A stretch of 9,925 nt of DNA from JBAXGE01 sp044344145 (GCA_044344145.1 JBIJDM010000093.1:1-9925); one strand, 5' to 3'; numbered from the stretch's first letter, positions 1-6,809 are shown. Notes: generated by a model from the sequence alone, not told the origin. Program-made: numbers and translations.

Positions 1-810
1 ATAAAGCTCACCGCTAAAGTCCAGCAAGTGCGCCTCGACGGTAATGGCTTTACCCGCAAAGGTCGGATTGCTCGACACACTCAGGGCGGTAGCATATTTG
101 CGTAATCCCACCTGCGCAGTGGCCGCATACACCCCCACCCCCGGCAGCATTTGCTGTATAGCGATATTCGCCGTGGGAAAGCCCAGTGTCCGTCCCCGCC
201 GGTCACCTTCGACCACGGTTCCGCTTAATTGATATGGCCGGCCCAAACACGCGGCTGCGTCCCGAGCGCGTCCCTGGCCGATCAGCCAGCGCGTCAGGCT
301 CGAACTTACCGGCACAATGGTACTATCCCCCAATACTGCAGTCTGGGGCGTAAGTACCGTAACTGCAAACCCCGTTTCCCGGCCCAAGGTTTGTAACGTC
401 TCATTACTCCCCGCCGCCCCCCGGCCAAAGCGGAAATTCGGCCCTTCGACCACATGCCGGACGTGTAAAGTATCCACCAGCACCTGCCGGACGAAGGTTT
501 CGGCACTCATGGCCAAGAGTTCGGTCGTTGCCGGTAAGACCAAGGTGGCGTCCACCCCCGCCTGTTCCAGCCAGCGCAAACGCTGTTCCAAGCTGGCCAA
601 TGGGGCCGGGGCGGATTCAGGTCGTAAAATGCTCAACGGATGGGGATCAAACGTGATGGCCAGCAAAGGGATTCCCCCCGCAGTGGCCAGCGTCCGCCCC
701 TGGGCCAACATGGCCTGATGACCGGTATGCACCCCGTCAAAATTGCCGATGCACACCACTCCGCTTAGGTGACGGGCGGGCAGATCCTGATAATGGTCCA
801 AGCGTTCCAT
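1..810 (-). CDS. ribF: Bifunctional riboflavin kinase / FAD synthetase RibF, C-terminus cut by window edge
   Basis: RibF phosphorylates riboflavin to FMN and then adenylylates FMN to FAD in the cytoplasm. The 270 codons present read without a stop from ATG at 810 to the window edge. The N-terminal nucleotidyltransferase domain shows the GNFDGVHTGH motif at residues 22-31 and FDPHP at 54-58, followed by EGPNFRFGR at 122-130. The riboflavin-kinase domain shows GRPYQLSG at 190-197, GRTLGFPTANI at 207-217, GVGVYA near 224-229, SNPTF at 247-251 and EAHLLDFSGELY at the edge. Family members are usually about 310 residues, so roughly 40 are missing. No Shine-Dalgarno precedes the ATG, but a good -10 hexamer ends six bases before it, so the mRNA may be leaderless. 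The gene diverges from scpB. Confidence 0.96.
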   Translation of the reverse strand, partial: MERLDHYQDLPARHLSGVVCIGNFDGVHTGHQAMLAQGRTLATAGGIPLLAITFDPHPLSILRPESAPAPLASLEQRLRWLEQAGVDATLVLPATTELLAMSAETFVRQVLVDTLHVRHVVEGPNFRFGRGAAGSNETLQTLGRETGFAVTVLTPQTAVLGDSTIVPVSSSLTRWLIGQGRARDAAACLGRPYQLSGTVVEGDRRGRTLGFPTANIAIQQMLPGVGVYAATAQVGLRKYATALSVSSNPTFAGKAITVEAHLLDFSGELY

Positions 811-816
811 GGCATG

Positions 817-846
817 AGTATATCGGGGATGAGGGGGATTTGTCCC
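817..846 (-). promoter_or_regulatory. Candidate ribF promoter giving a leaderless transcript
   Basis: On the minus strand TATACT (817-822) matches the sigma-70 -10 consensus at five of six bases and ends six bases before the ribF ATG. GGGACA (841-846) is a weak -35, with an 18-base spacer. Transcription would start at or within a base or two of the ATG. The same AT-rich core reads TATATC on the plus strand (819-824) and could serve scpB, so the two divergent promoters may overlap. This is a prediction from sequence only. Confidence 0.45.
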
Positions 847-1562
847 CTGTGCCTTTGACTAGCCAGCAGGCTTGGGCTAAAGTGCTACCCATGAGCGAAG
901 ATCAACTATCCCCGGTTCCGACCGAATCTGCCCCTCCGGCCACGCCTGAGGCGGTTCCTGAGGCTACGACAGGCCCCGCCGGGGATGAATCCTCGGCCAC
1001 GCCCCAGCTACCGGCCCAGCCGGAACGCTTGCTTACCGAAGATCAGATTCCCCTCACGCAGGTGATCGAAGCCCTGCTCTTCTCCACCGACGTACCCCTG
1101 ACGGCCGGCAAACTCGGTGAAGTTTGCGGTTTGGACAGCACCAAGCCCATTCGTCAGGCCGTGGAAGAACTCAACCAAGGTTATCAGGCCCGCTCCGCCG
1201 CGTTCCGCATCGAGGAACGTGCTGGCGGGTATCAACTGTTGACCTTGGCCCAATACTCCGGCTACATCGAGCGCTTGGTGCGCAAGCGTGATGAAGGCCG
1301 ACTGACCCCTGCCCAGTTGGAAACCCTGGCCATTGTCGCCTACAAGCAACCCCTCACGCGCGTGGGTGTGGAAGCGATCCGCGGCGTGGCCTGTGGCGAC
1401 GTGCTGCGGGCACTGATGGAACATAACATGGTAAAGATTGTCGGCCGCGCAGAAGACATCGGCCGTCCCCTGCTCTATGGCACCACCCGTTACTTCCTGG
1501 AAGTATTCGGCTTGGCGAACATCAAAGACCTGCCCAAGTCAGATCAGTTACCGGCCCCGTAA
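840..1562 (+). CDS. scpB: Segregation and condensation protein B (ScpB)
   Basis: ScpB forms the bacterial condensin with SMC and ScpA and acts in chromosome compaction and segregation in the cytoplasm. A dimerising winged-helix region begins near residue 70 (PLTQVIEALLFSTDVPLT). The second, more conserved one holds QLETLAIVAYKQPLTR (159-174) and IRGV (180-183), then GRPLLYGTT (208-216), FLEVFGL (219-225) and DLP (230-232). The first 70 residues are low-complexity and rich in Pro, Ala and Glu. The start is uncertain. TTG at 840 has GAGG five bases upstream (831-834), whereas ATG at 891 would give 223 residues but lacks any Shine-Dalgarno. No scpA or smc lies beside it, although scpA is a common neighbour. 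It converges on the HEAT lipoprotein gene across 51 bases that hold no clear terminator. Confidence 0.93.
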   Translation: MSPVPLTSQQAWAKVLPMSEDQLSPVPTESAPPATPEAVPEATTGPAGDESSATPQLPAQPERLLTEDQIPLTQVIEALLFSTDVPLTAGKLGEVCGLDSTKPIRQAVEELNQGYQARSAAFRIEERAGGYQLLTLAQYSGYIERLVRKRDEGRLTPAQLETLAIVAYKQPLTRVGVEAIRGVACGDVLRALMEHNMVKIVGRAEDIGRPLLYGTTRYFLEVFGLANIKDLPKSDQLPAP

Positions 1563-1613
1563 TTACTGCGTAGCCGTATAACCCCGACGACTCGGCGCTG
1601 CCATCTCCCCAAC

Positions 1614-2591
1614 TCAATCCAACTTGCGATTCTGTCGATTCAGTAGCGCGGAAGCCGCCGCCACCTGAACTCTCGTAGCGCGGTCCGAGAGCATGCTGGT
1701 TAAACGTTCGAGTTTACCGGGGCCGGGAATGTCACCCAAAGCCAACGCCGCCAGTACCCGGATGGTTTCGTTGCTATCCTCGGCATGTTTCAAGGCAAAA
1801 TCTTCTCCCTGACGGCTGCCCAGTCTACCCAACCCACGCACAGCGAGTAATTGCCCCTCGGCCATGGGGTGATCCAACCCGGCCAGCATAATATTGCCCG
1901 CTTCGGTCAGATTGATATCCGAGGCGATTTGCATGGCTAAAAATTGTTCGTCGGTAAACCGGCTCAGACTCATCGCCCGGATGGCGTTACAGGCGGGTTC
2001 ATCACCCAGTCGTGCCAGTGCGGCAGTAAGTTCGAATTTCACCCGCGCCACCACATCACCCCGCCGGGCATGCAGCAACGGCGCTGCAGAAGGATCGCCC
2101 AGCAGGCCCAGCACCAGTGCCGAATTGGCCCGGACTTCCTGATCCGGGTCATTGAGATACGTGGCCAGTTGCGTCATGCGTTTGCTGTTACCCAACCGCT
2201 GCAGGGCATAGATGGCGCCCACACGTACATTCTTGCTGGCATCTTCATCGGCCAGTTGCTCCAAGACCGGCAGCACTGCCGCAGCTTTGCGTTTCCCCGC
2301 GGCCATCGCGGCGGCAAAGCGTACCAGCCATTGCCGATCCCGTAAGCCGGTTTCGATGATTTCCTGAGCGCGGACATCCGCACTGCCCTGTACAGCTTCG
2401 ATCACATTCGCCCGCACTATCGGGTCCTGATCGCGAAATTGCAGTTGTAACAAGGCCATGGCCCGTTGATAGGCATTATCCGCTGCTGCTGCCGATACCG
2501 GCTGCACCGTACGGGGTGACGATGTGGCTTCCTGACAGCCCCAGAGCCCCACCATCAAACCACCCGCTACGATTACAGATACATACTTCAT
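1614..2591 (-). CDS. HEAT-repeat lipoprotein
   Basis: This 325-residue protein starts with a lipoprotein signal peptide: a short charged start, a hydrophobic run, and the lipobox LWGC with the acylated Cys at 19. Gln follows the Cys, so nothing suggests inner-membrane retention. The rest, from about residue 55, is a tandem series of alpha-helical HEAT / PBS-lyase-like repeats, recognisable by units such as DPIVRANVIEAVQG, ASKNVRVGAIYALQRLG, DQEVRANSALVLGLLGD and NETIRVLAALALGDI. Such repeats make a curved scaffold for protein binding and carry no enzyme motif. The start at 2591 is set by GGAGG seven bases upstream, and a second ATG at 2594 overlaps the lnt stop. It is the last gene of the operon, directly behind the enzyme that would acylate it. 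The specific role is unknown. A role as a periplasmic scaffold for the shape machinery is inference from context. Confidence 0.85.
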   Translation of the reverse strand: MKYVSVIVAGGLMVGLWGCQEATSSPRTVQPVSAAAADNAYQRAMALLQLQFRDQDPIVRANVIEAVQGSADVRAQEIIETGLRDRQWLVRFAAAMAAGKRKAAAVLPVLEQLADEDASKNVRVGAIYALQRLGNSKRMTQLATYLNDPDQEVRANSALVLGLLGDPSAAPLLHARRGDVVARVKFELTAALARLGDEPACNAIRAMSLSRFTDEQFLAMQIASDINLTEAGNIMLAGLDHPMAEGQLLAVRGLGRLGSRQGEDFALKHAEDSNETIRVLAALALGDIPGPGKLERLTSMLSDRATRVQVAAASALLNRQNRKLD

Positions 2592-2593
2592 CA

Positions 2594-4333
2594 TCAATCC
2601 TCCAATTGGGGGCCCGCACGACGGGGCCGCACCAAGGTCCAAGCGACAGCCAGAATGGTCATTATACCCAATACCACGATTGGTAGGTCGCCGATTTGGC
2701 TATACACACTCACCCGTGAATCCAGCGGGAGATTGCCCGCGGCAATACCATTAAGCCCAAACACCGGCGGGGTGCTGGGATCATTATCATTATCCACGAT
2801 TTGCAATACCCGGCCACAACTGTCCACCAGACTGCTGCCCCCGCCATTGACCGCGCGGACAAAACCCGTACGGGACTCAATGGCCCGCATCTGCGTGATT
2901 TGCAGATGCTGCATGAACTGGCTGGGACTTAGATACCAGCCATCGTTGCTGATCGAGACCAGAAAATCCACCTGCTTGACCCCCGCCTGCGGGTCCACAA
3001 AAGCCCGGGTGATATAAGGAAATACATCTTCATAACAGATCGGTACGCCATAACGGTATACGTGGCCATCCGCCTGCATCACAAACCGGTGCCAGTCACT
3101 GCCAGCCTGAATGGTATAGTCATACTCGCCGTAGGGTGAAAATTTCATCAGCAGACTGCGGACCCACCCAACATTCGACAGCGGGATATACTCCCCATAG
3201 GGCACGCGGTGCCGTTTGGCATAGAGCGGCAATACCAAACCTTGCTGGGGGGCATACATCGCCGCCACGTTGTAGCGCAGGGGCGCGCCGGGGGTGCCAT
3301 CCATATTCGGGGGCGAAGATTCCCGACTGCTGGCCCCGACCAAAAAATAACAGTTGTAGGCCGTGGCAATTTTGGTCAGCAAGTCATCGCTGTACCGCGC
3401 TATTTCCCGTAGTGCCTTATCCACACGGGTATCACCCGACTGGGATGTATTACGGAACTCGGGATTGATATAACCGGGCACCATGGTTTCCGACCAGACG
3501 ATCAATTGTGGATGGTAGAGATCGTATGCATCGCGACTGAGCTGCAGATGGGGATGCAGCATCATGTCCTTGCGCTGCTGGACCCATTCTCCGAGGGTGC
3601 GCGGCTGCTCATCATCGCGGACCCCCTGCGGAACATAATGCTGGATCGCCGCGACCTGCGGGCCCGGAGTCAGGCAATCCTGCCGGAGCCGAAACCAGCC
3701 ATACCCCCCCGCGAGCAATAGAATCGCCAGCCCGGTCGCCGCGGTGGTATAGAATTGCTTGTTCACCTGCCCTTTGACCTTTAGCGGCAGATGCAGCAGA
3801 TCAGACACGCATCCCGCCACCGCCGCACACAGGCCCGTCACCAGCCACACCCCGCCGAGATCGGCAATCTGCACCAATTCCAGCCGGGGCATCAGGGCAT
3901 TACCCAGCAGGAACCAGGCGAAGCCGGTCATGATGACCGAGCGCAGATATTCCAGCGTCACCCACACCAGCGGCGCGGCCCACACGGCGGGCCAGCGGAG
4001 ATTCACCATCAGCCGGCGGAGCGCCCACCCAAACACCGCCCAATACAGCCCCAGATACACCGACAAGCCCAGCCAGCCGGGCAGGGTGACATGAATCAAC
4101 CAATTTAGACCAATGACGTAAAAGGCCATACCGGCCAGCCAGAACAGACCGAACCAGCGCCAATTAAAGCTGCGCGTCCGGGCACAGGAAATCAGCGGGG
4201 TCAGCGCCACCAGTGCCGCCGGCCAAAAGCCCGTCACCGGAAACGCCACCAGCGTCAGCGCCACCGCCAGCAGCAGCAGCCCCACCCCCGCCAGCCAATA
4301 CCACCAGCCATGTCTACGGATAACTTGCGCCAC
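2594..4333 (-). CDS. lnt: Apolipoprotein N-acyltransferase (Lnt)
   Basis: Lnt transfers an acyl chain from a phospholipid to the N-terminal Cys of diacylated lipoproteins, on the periplasmic face of the inner membrane. From GTG 4333 the protein has 579 residues, slightly long for the family. About eight hydrophobic segments fill residues 8-215, a periplasmic nitrilase-like domain follows, and a last membrane helix lies near 550-570. The catalytic triad is visible: Glu282 in WSETMVP, Lys373 in YAKRHRVPYGEYIP and Cys433 in GVPICYED, with the family's second Glu at 435. SNDGWY and MRAIESRTGFVRAVN are also typical. The reading frame stays open up to an ATG at 4492, but that would overlap mreC by 145 bases with a Gly/Arg-rich non-membrane leader. 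GTG 4333, 14 bases after the mreC stop, fits better. Its Shine-Dalgarno is weak (GGCGGGA). Confidence 0.94.
   Translation of the reverse strand: MAQVIRRHGWWYWLAGVGLLLLAVALTLVAFPVTGFWPAALVALTPLISCARTRSFNWRWFGLFWLAGMAFYVIGLNWLIHVTLPGWLGLSVYLGLYWAVFGWALRRLMVNLRWPAVWAAPLVWVTLEYLRSVIMTGFAWFLLGNALMPRLELVQIADLGGVWLVTGLCAAVAGCVSDLLHLPLKVKGQVNKQFYTTAATGLAILLLAGGYGWFRLRQDCLTPGPQVAAIQHYVPQGVRDDEQPRTLGEWVQQRKDMMLHPHLQLSRDAYDLYHPQLIVWSETMVPGYINPEFRNTSQSGDTRVDKALREIARYSDDLLTKIATAYNCYFLVGASSRESSPPNMDGTPGAPLRYNVAAMYAPQQGLVLPLYAKRHRVPYGEYIPLSNVGWVRSLLMKFSPYGEYDYTIQAGSDWHRFVMQADGHVYRYGVPICYEDVFPYITRAFVDPQAGVKQVDFLVSISNDGWYLSPSQFMQHLQITQMRAIESRTGFVRAVNGGGSSLVDSCGRVLQIVDNDNDPSTPPVFGLNGIAAGNLPLDSRVSVYSQIGDLPIVVLGIMTILAVAWTLVRPRRAGPQLED
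2599..2603 (-). promoter_or_regulatory. Ribosome binding site of the HEAT lipoprotein gene, inside the end of lnt
   Basis: GGAGG lies in the last codons of lnt, seven bases before ATG 2591 and four before ATG 2594. The lnt stop TGA shares one base with the ATG at 2594. This arrangement favours translational coupling and rules out the longer, unsupported upstream start at 2642. Confidence 0.7.
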
Positions 4334-4347
4334 AACATCCCGCCGTT

Positions 4348-5250
4348 CTATTGCATGAGTAACATCACGCGCGTGGTTCGATTTATTTCGATCCGCGGCT
4401 TGATGCGTAATTCGTATCGTAACTGTTGATCTTCGCGCCGGGCCACGGATTCCACCTGCCCCACCACCGCGCCCTGAATGGCCTTGGGCCATTCGTTGTC
4501 ATGCAGCGTGATCCAGTCCCCCGCCTGCGGGGGAACCAGCAGATTGGCCGATAGGGTATCCGAGCCCAGCATGCCATTACCCACCCCGTGCACCATGCAC
4601 ACTTCGGCGATGACCACGATTTTATCCGCTTCGCGCCGGATCACACTGGCGGTAATTTTCATGGAACTGTCCGGATCGGTCAGCAAACGCAGATGGGACG
4701 TGCGCGTGCCCACACTGACCACCCGGCCGACGGGCGACAACTGGGACAGGGCCACCTGTTTGAGCTGGATGCGGTCCACGCTGCCGCGATCAATGGCGGC
4801 GATCTCGCTGCCGTTGCTGCCCACCATCCCGATAATCGTCGCGGGCATAACCTGATCCGCGGAGACCGTGGGAAACGCGGCGCGGAATTGCTGGAACTCG
4901 CCGACGAAACGCTCGAATTGGTTCAGCCGGTCCTGCAGCAGCATGTTCTGATTTTTCAGCGCAATATTTTCCTGCTTCAGCGTTTCCAGCTGGAGTGTAT
5001 CCACCTTGGTGGTATTAATGTCGTTGAAACCCGCTTCGAGGGTGGTTTGCACCCAGCGCAGCGGCTGGCTGAGCGGGGTCAGAAGAAAACTAAGCGGTTG
5101 GCCGAAGAAGTCCTGGGTTTGCTGCAACCACGAGGGCGCCACCCCGGAACGATCATACGGCGCCATCCGCATCCCGACCAACAACCACAGGCACGCCAGC
5201 AGGGTCAGGCCCGCAAATGCTTTTCGGGTATTGCGCTTGGGCTCGGGCAT
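4348..5250 (-). CDS. mreC: Rod shape-determining protein MreC
   Basis: MreC is a bitopic inner-membrane protein that links cytoplasmic MreB filaments to the periplasmic peptidoglycan elongation enzymes. The 300-residue product has a short cationic start, one membrane helix (about 12-29), a coiled coil rich in Leu, Gln and Asn (about 83-122), and then the periplasmic beta domains. The segment SHLRLLTDPDSSMKI and the following region match the MreC core. The length is usual for the family. ATG 5250 has GAGG ten bases upstream (5261-5264). It follows mreB by 27 bases. The gene after it is lnt, not mreD, and no mreD-like multi-span protein is in the window. Confidence 0.93.
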   Translation of the reverse strand: MPEPKRNTRKAFAGLTLLACLWLLVGMRMAPYDRSGVAPSWLQQTQDFFGQPLSFLLTPLSQPLRWVQTTLEAGFNDINTTKVDTLQLETLKQENIALKNQNMLLQDRLNQFERFVGEFQQFRAAFPTVSADQVMPATIIGMVGSNGSEIAAIDRGSVDRIQLKQVALSQLSPVGRVVSVGTRTSHLRLLTDPDSSMKITASVIRREADKIVVIAEVCMVHGVGNGMLGSDTLSANLLVPPQAGDWITLHDNEWPKAIQGAVVGQVESVARREDQQLRYELRIKPRIEINRTTRVMLLMQ

Positions 5251-5277
5251 GATCGTACATCCTCACCAGGTGCCGGT

Positions 5278-6330
5278 TCAAAGATCACTGGCATCGGTCT
5301 CGATGGTGTCTTTCCAGCGTTCCAGATTTTCCAGGAACACGCTGGTGCCCCGTGCCACGCAGGTCAGCGGATCATCGGCGATGCGCACCGGCAGGCCAGT
5401 GGCCTGATGGATGACTTTATCAATGCCCCGCATCAGCGCCCCACCCCCGGCAAGCGTCAGCCCGTTTTCCACCAGATCGGCGGACAGTTCGGGTTCGGCG
5501 TGTTCCAGGGTGCGGGTGACGGCGTCAATAATCTGGCCCAGCGGTTCCTGCAGGGCTTCGCGGATTTCTTCGCTGCTGACAATACACTTGCGCGGCAGGC
5601 CGGAGATCATATCGCGGCCGCGGACTTCCATGGTCATTTCCTGGCCCATGGGGGCGGCGGAGCCGATTTCGATTTTGATGCGTTCGGCATATTGGTCGCC
5701 GATCATCAGGTTATACGTCTTACGCATGTGGTCCACGATGGCTTCATCAAAATCATCGCCCGCCACGCGGATGGATTCACTCACGGCGATATCTGACAGC
5801 GAGATAATCGCCACTTCGGTGGTACCGCCACCGATGTCCACCACCATGCTGGCCTGAGGCTCGGTAATCGGCAGCCCCGCCCCGATGGCCGCGGCCATGG
5901 GCTCTTCCACCAGATAAACCTTGCGTGCCCCGGCGCGCTCGGCGCTTTGGAGTACGGCCTGTTTTTCCACGGCGGTAATCCCGCTGGGCACGGCAATCAC
6001 CACGCGCGGCCGCAGGAAGCCGCGCCGGCCGTGCACCCGGCGGATGAAATACGCCAGCATCGCTTCGGTAATTTCGAAATCGGAGATCACCCCGTCTTTG
6101 AGCGGACGAATGGCCACAATACTGCCGGGGGTCTTCCCCAACATTTCCTTGGCCGCCAACCCCACCGCATTACCGTCCTGAACAACCTGATTGGTCCCCT
6201 TTTTGACCGCCACCACGGAAGGTTCGTTCAAAACGATGCCTTCGCCGCGCACACACACGAGGGTGTTGCTGGTACCAAGGTCAATACCCATATCGAGGGA
6301 GAACCAGCCGAGAATAGTGTCGAAAAACAA
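5278..6330 (-). CDS. mreB: Rod shape-determining actin-like protein MreB
   Basis: MreB is a bacterial actin that polymerises under the inner membrane and orients cell-wall synthesis. From TTG 6330 the product has 350 residues, the usual length. The ATP-binding motifs are all present: phosphate-1 DLGTSNT (17-23), VEEPMAAAIG (141-150), phosphate-2 DIGGGTTEV (165-173) and the adenosine motif LAGGGALMRG (293-302). The start is TTG, chosen because GGAG lies eight bases upstream and because it gives the hydrophobic/amphipathic leader FFDTILGWFS found at the membrane-binding N-terminus of MreB. ATG 6291 would remove that leader, and the longer frame to 6456 adds residues foreign to the family. It is the first gene of the mreB-mreC-lnt-lipoprotein operon. 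Confidence 0.96.
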   Translation of the reverse strand: MFFDTILGWFSLDMGIDLGTSNTLVCVRGEGIVLNEPSVVAVKKGTNQVVQDGNAVGLAAKEMLGKTPGSIVAIRPLKDGVISDFEITEAMLAYFIRRVHGRRGFLRPRVVIAVPSGITAVEKQAVLQSAERAGARKVYLVEEPMAAAIGAGLPITEPQASMVVDIGGGTTEVAIISLSDIAVSESIRVAGDDFDEAIVDHMRKTYNLMIGDQYAERIKIEIGSAAPMGQEMTMEVRGRDMISGLPRKCIVSSEEIREALQEPLGQIIDAVTRTLEHAEPELSADLVENGLTLAGGGALMRGIDKVIHQATGLPVRIADDPLTCVARGTSVFLENLERWKDTIETDASDL

Positions 6331-6542
6331 GGCTTGTGCTCCATTTGGCGGATGCCGGTAGCAGGGGCTATTCCTGCGGCCACCAGCGGTCCGAAAAATC
6401 TCGTGCCATGCATGACCACCACGGGAGCCACCGGGCCAAACACTCAAAATCCGCAAGGCACGCGTTCAACCCTAAGCCCGGATTGGGCACGCGACCTACA
6501 AGGCCGCCTTCCGTGGCAGTGGAATCATCCTGATATTATGCC
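6331..6542 (-). other. Region between the upstream terminator and mreB; likely mreB 5' leader
   Basis: About 210 bases without a credible gene. Short frames on either strand here lack a Shine-Dalgarno and any familiar pattern. No convincing -35/-10 pair was found between the terminator and mreB on the minus strand; the best promoter candidate lies just upstream of the terminator hairpin. A five-pair stem, GCAGG / CCTGC with a seven-base loop (6361-6377), sits about 30 bases before the start codon. It is too weak to call a regulatory element with confidence. Confidence 0.35.
6339..6342 (-). promoter_or_regulatory. Ribosome binding site that fixes the TTG start of mreB
   Basis: GGAG on the minus strand lies eight bases before TTG 6330. 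No comparable site serves ATG 6291. Confidence 0.6.
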
Positions 6543-6573
6543 AAAAAGGGGCGACTGGTAGACCATCGCCCCT
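6543..6573 (-). terminator. Intrinsic terminator after the 47-residue membrane protein gene
   Basis: On the minus strand AGGGGCGA (6566-6573) pairs perfectly with TCGCCCCT (6547-6554). The inner TGG/CCA pairs around a TCTA loop, with one bulged base, extend the stem, and TTTTT (6543-6547) follows. This is a strong Rho-independent terminator, 30 bases past the small gene's stop. It should separate that unit from mreB. Confidence 0.88.
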
Positions 6574-6585
6574 ATCGTTCTGGAT

Positions 6586-6613
6586 ATTATAGCGGAAAAT
6601 TCTCAGTTGAGAA
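6586..6613 (-). promoter_or_regulatory. Candidate mreB operon promoter located upstream of the terminator hairpin
   Basis: On the minus strand TTCTCA (6608-6613, four of six matches to TTGACA), a 16-base spacer and a perfect TATAAT (6586-6591) lie between the small gene's stop and the terminator. A transcript would begin near 6579, only a few bases before the hairpin. RNA made here would therefore either be attenuated at once or carry the hairpin as a 5' cap-like structure into the mreB leader. The hexamers are seen directly; function is inference. Confidence 0.35.
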
Positions 6614-6615
6614 TT
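6598..6615. repeat. 18-base inverted repeat over the small gene's stop and the candidate -35
   Basis: AATTCTCA and TGAGAATT form perfect eight-base half-sites around a two-base centre. The repeat overlaps the stop codon of the 47-residue gene and the candidate -35 TTCTCA. It could be an operator, or in RNA a seven-pair stem with an AGTT loop. It is AT-rich and has no U-tract, so it is not a terminator in itself. Confidence 0.45.
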
Positions 6616-6746
6616 AAATTCCGATATTGAATGAACGCGTAGATCACGGCGGTGGCCAAAGCAAGGAAACCCAAAGCCGCCAGCGCGGTATATACATTGA
6701 CCGCGCCCTTCACATTCATCCGCTGGGGTACATTCGATTGGGTCAT
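6603..6746 (-). CDS. 47-residue single-pass membrane protein, unknown function
   Basis: This small frame starts at ATG 6746, seven bases after AAAGGA (6754-6759), and ends at TGA 6603-6605. The N-terminal half is polar (MTQSNVPQRMNVKGAV) and one clear hydrophobic helix follows (about residues 18-38, YTALAALGFLALATAVIYAF). A short tail, IQYRNLILN, ends the protein. An ATG two codons upstream is too close to the Shine-Dalgarno. It follows the coiled-coil membrane protein gene by 63 bases and is closed by a strong terminator, so the pair probably form one transcript. No family was recognised. Membrane insertion is well supported by composition; a role as partner or regulator of the coiled-coil protein is inference. 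Confidence 0.72.
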   Translation of the reverse strand: MTQSNVPQRMNVKGAVNVYTALAALGFLALATAVIYAFIQYRNLILN

Positions 6747-6763
6747 TGTCATATCCTTTACCA

Positions 6764-6790
6764 CAGGCGAAACCGATTCGGAACCGCCTG
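6764..6790 (-). other. Intercistronic stem-loop between the coiled-coil and small membrane protein genes
   Basis: CAGGCG and CGCCTG form a six-pair outer stem, with a symmetrical three-by-three internal loop and an inner CCG/CGG stem around three bases. No U-tract follows, so it is not an intrinsic terminator. It could stabilise the upstream message or set the ratio of the two products. Confidence 0.4.
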
Positions 6791-6809
6791 AAAAGCTGTT
6801 TAGAGCAGA

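Noticed and set aside
1008..1424. 138-codon minus-strand frame inside scpB
   Set aside because: It is antisense to the conserved winged-helix region of ScpB, and its composition is that of a shadow frame.
1563..1613. Possible bidirectional terminator between scpB and the HEAT lipoprotein gene
   Set aside because: Only a four-pair stem (CCGA/TCGG) is visible and there is no T-tract on either strand.
4334..4492. Longer N-terminus for lnt starting at ATG 4492
   Set aside because: It would overlap the conserved end of mreC by 145 bases and add a Gly/Arg-rich leader that no Lnt has. GTG 4333 places the first membrane helix right at the N-terminus.
4588..5796. 402-codon plus-strand open frame opposite mreC and mreB
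   Set aside because: It lies wholly antisense to two well-identified genes. Its product is rich in His, Gly, Gln and Arg without any recognisable motif, as expected for a shadow frame in GC-rich DNA.
6361..6377. Hairpin in the mreB leader as a riboswitch or attenuator
   Set aside because: It is a single five-pair stem with no conserved aptamer features and no U-tract, so it is too weak to claim.
6331..6456. Longer N-terminus for mreB starting at ATG 6456
   Set aside because: The added 42 residues do not resemble any MreB. TTG 6330 has a Shine-Dalgarno and gives the standard length.
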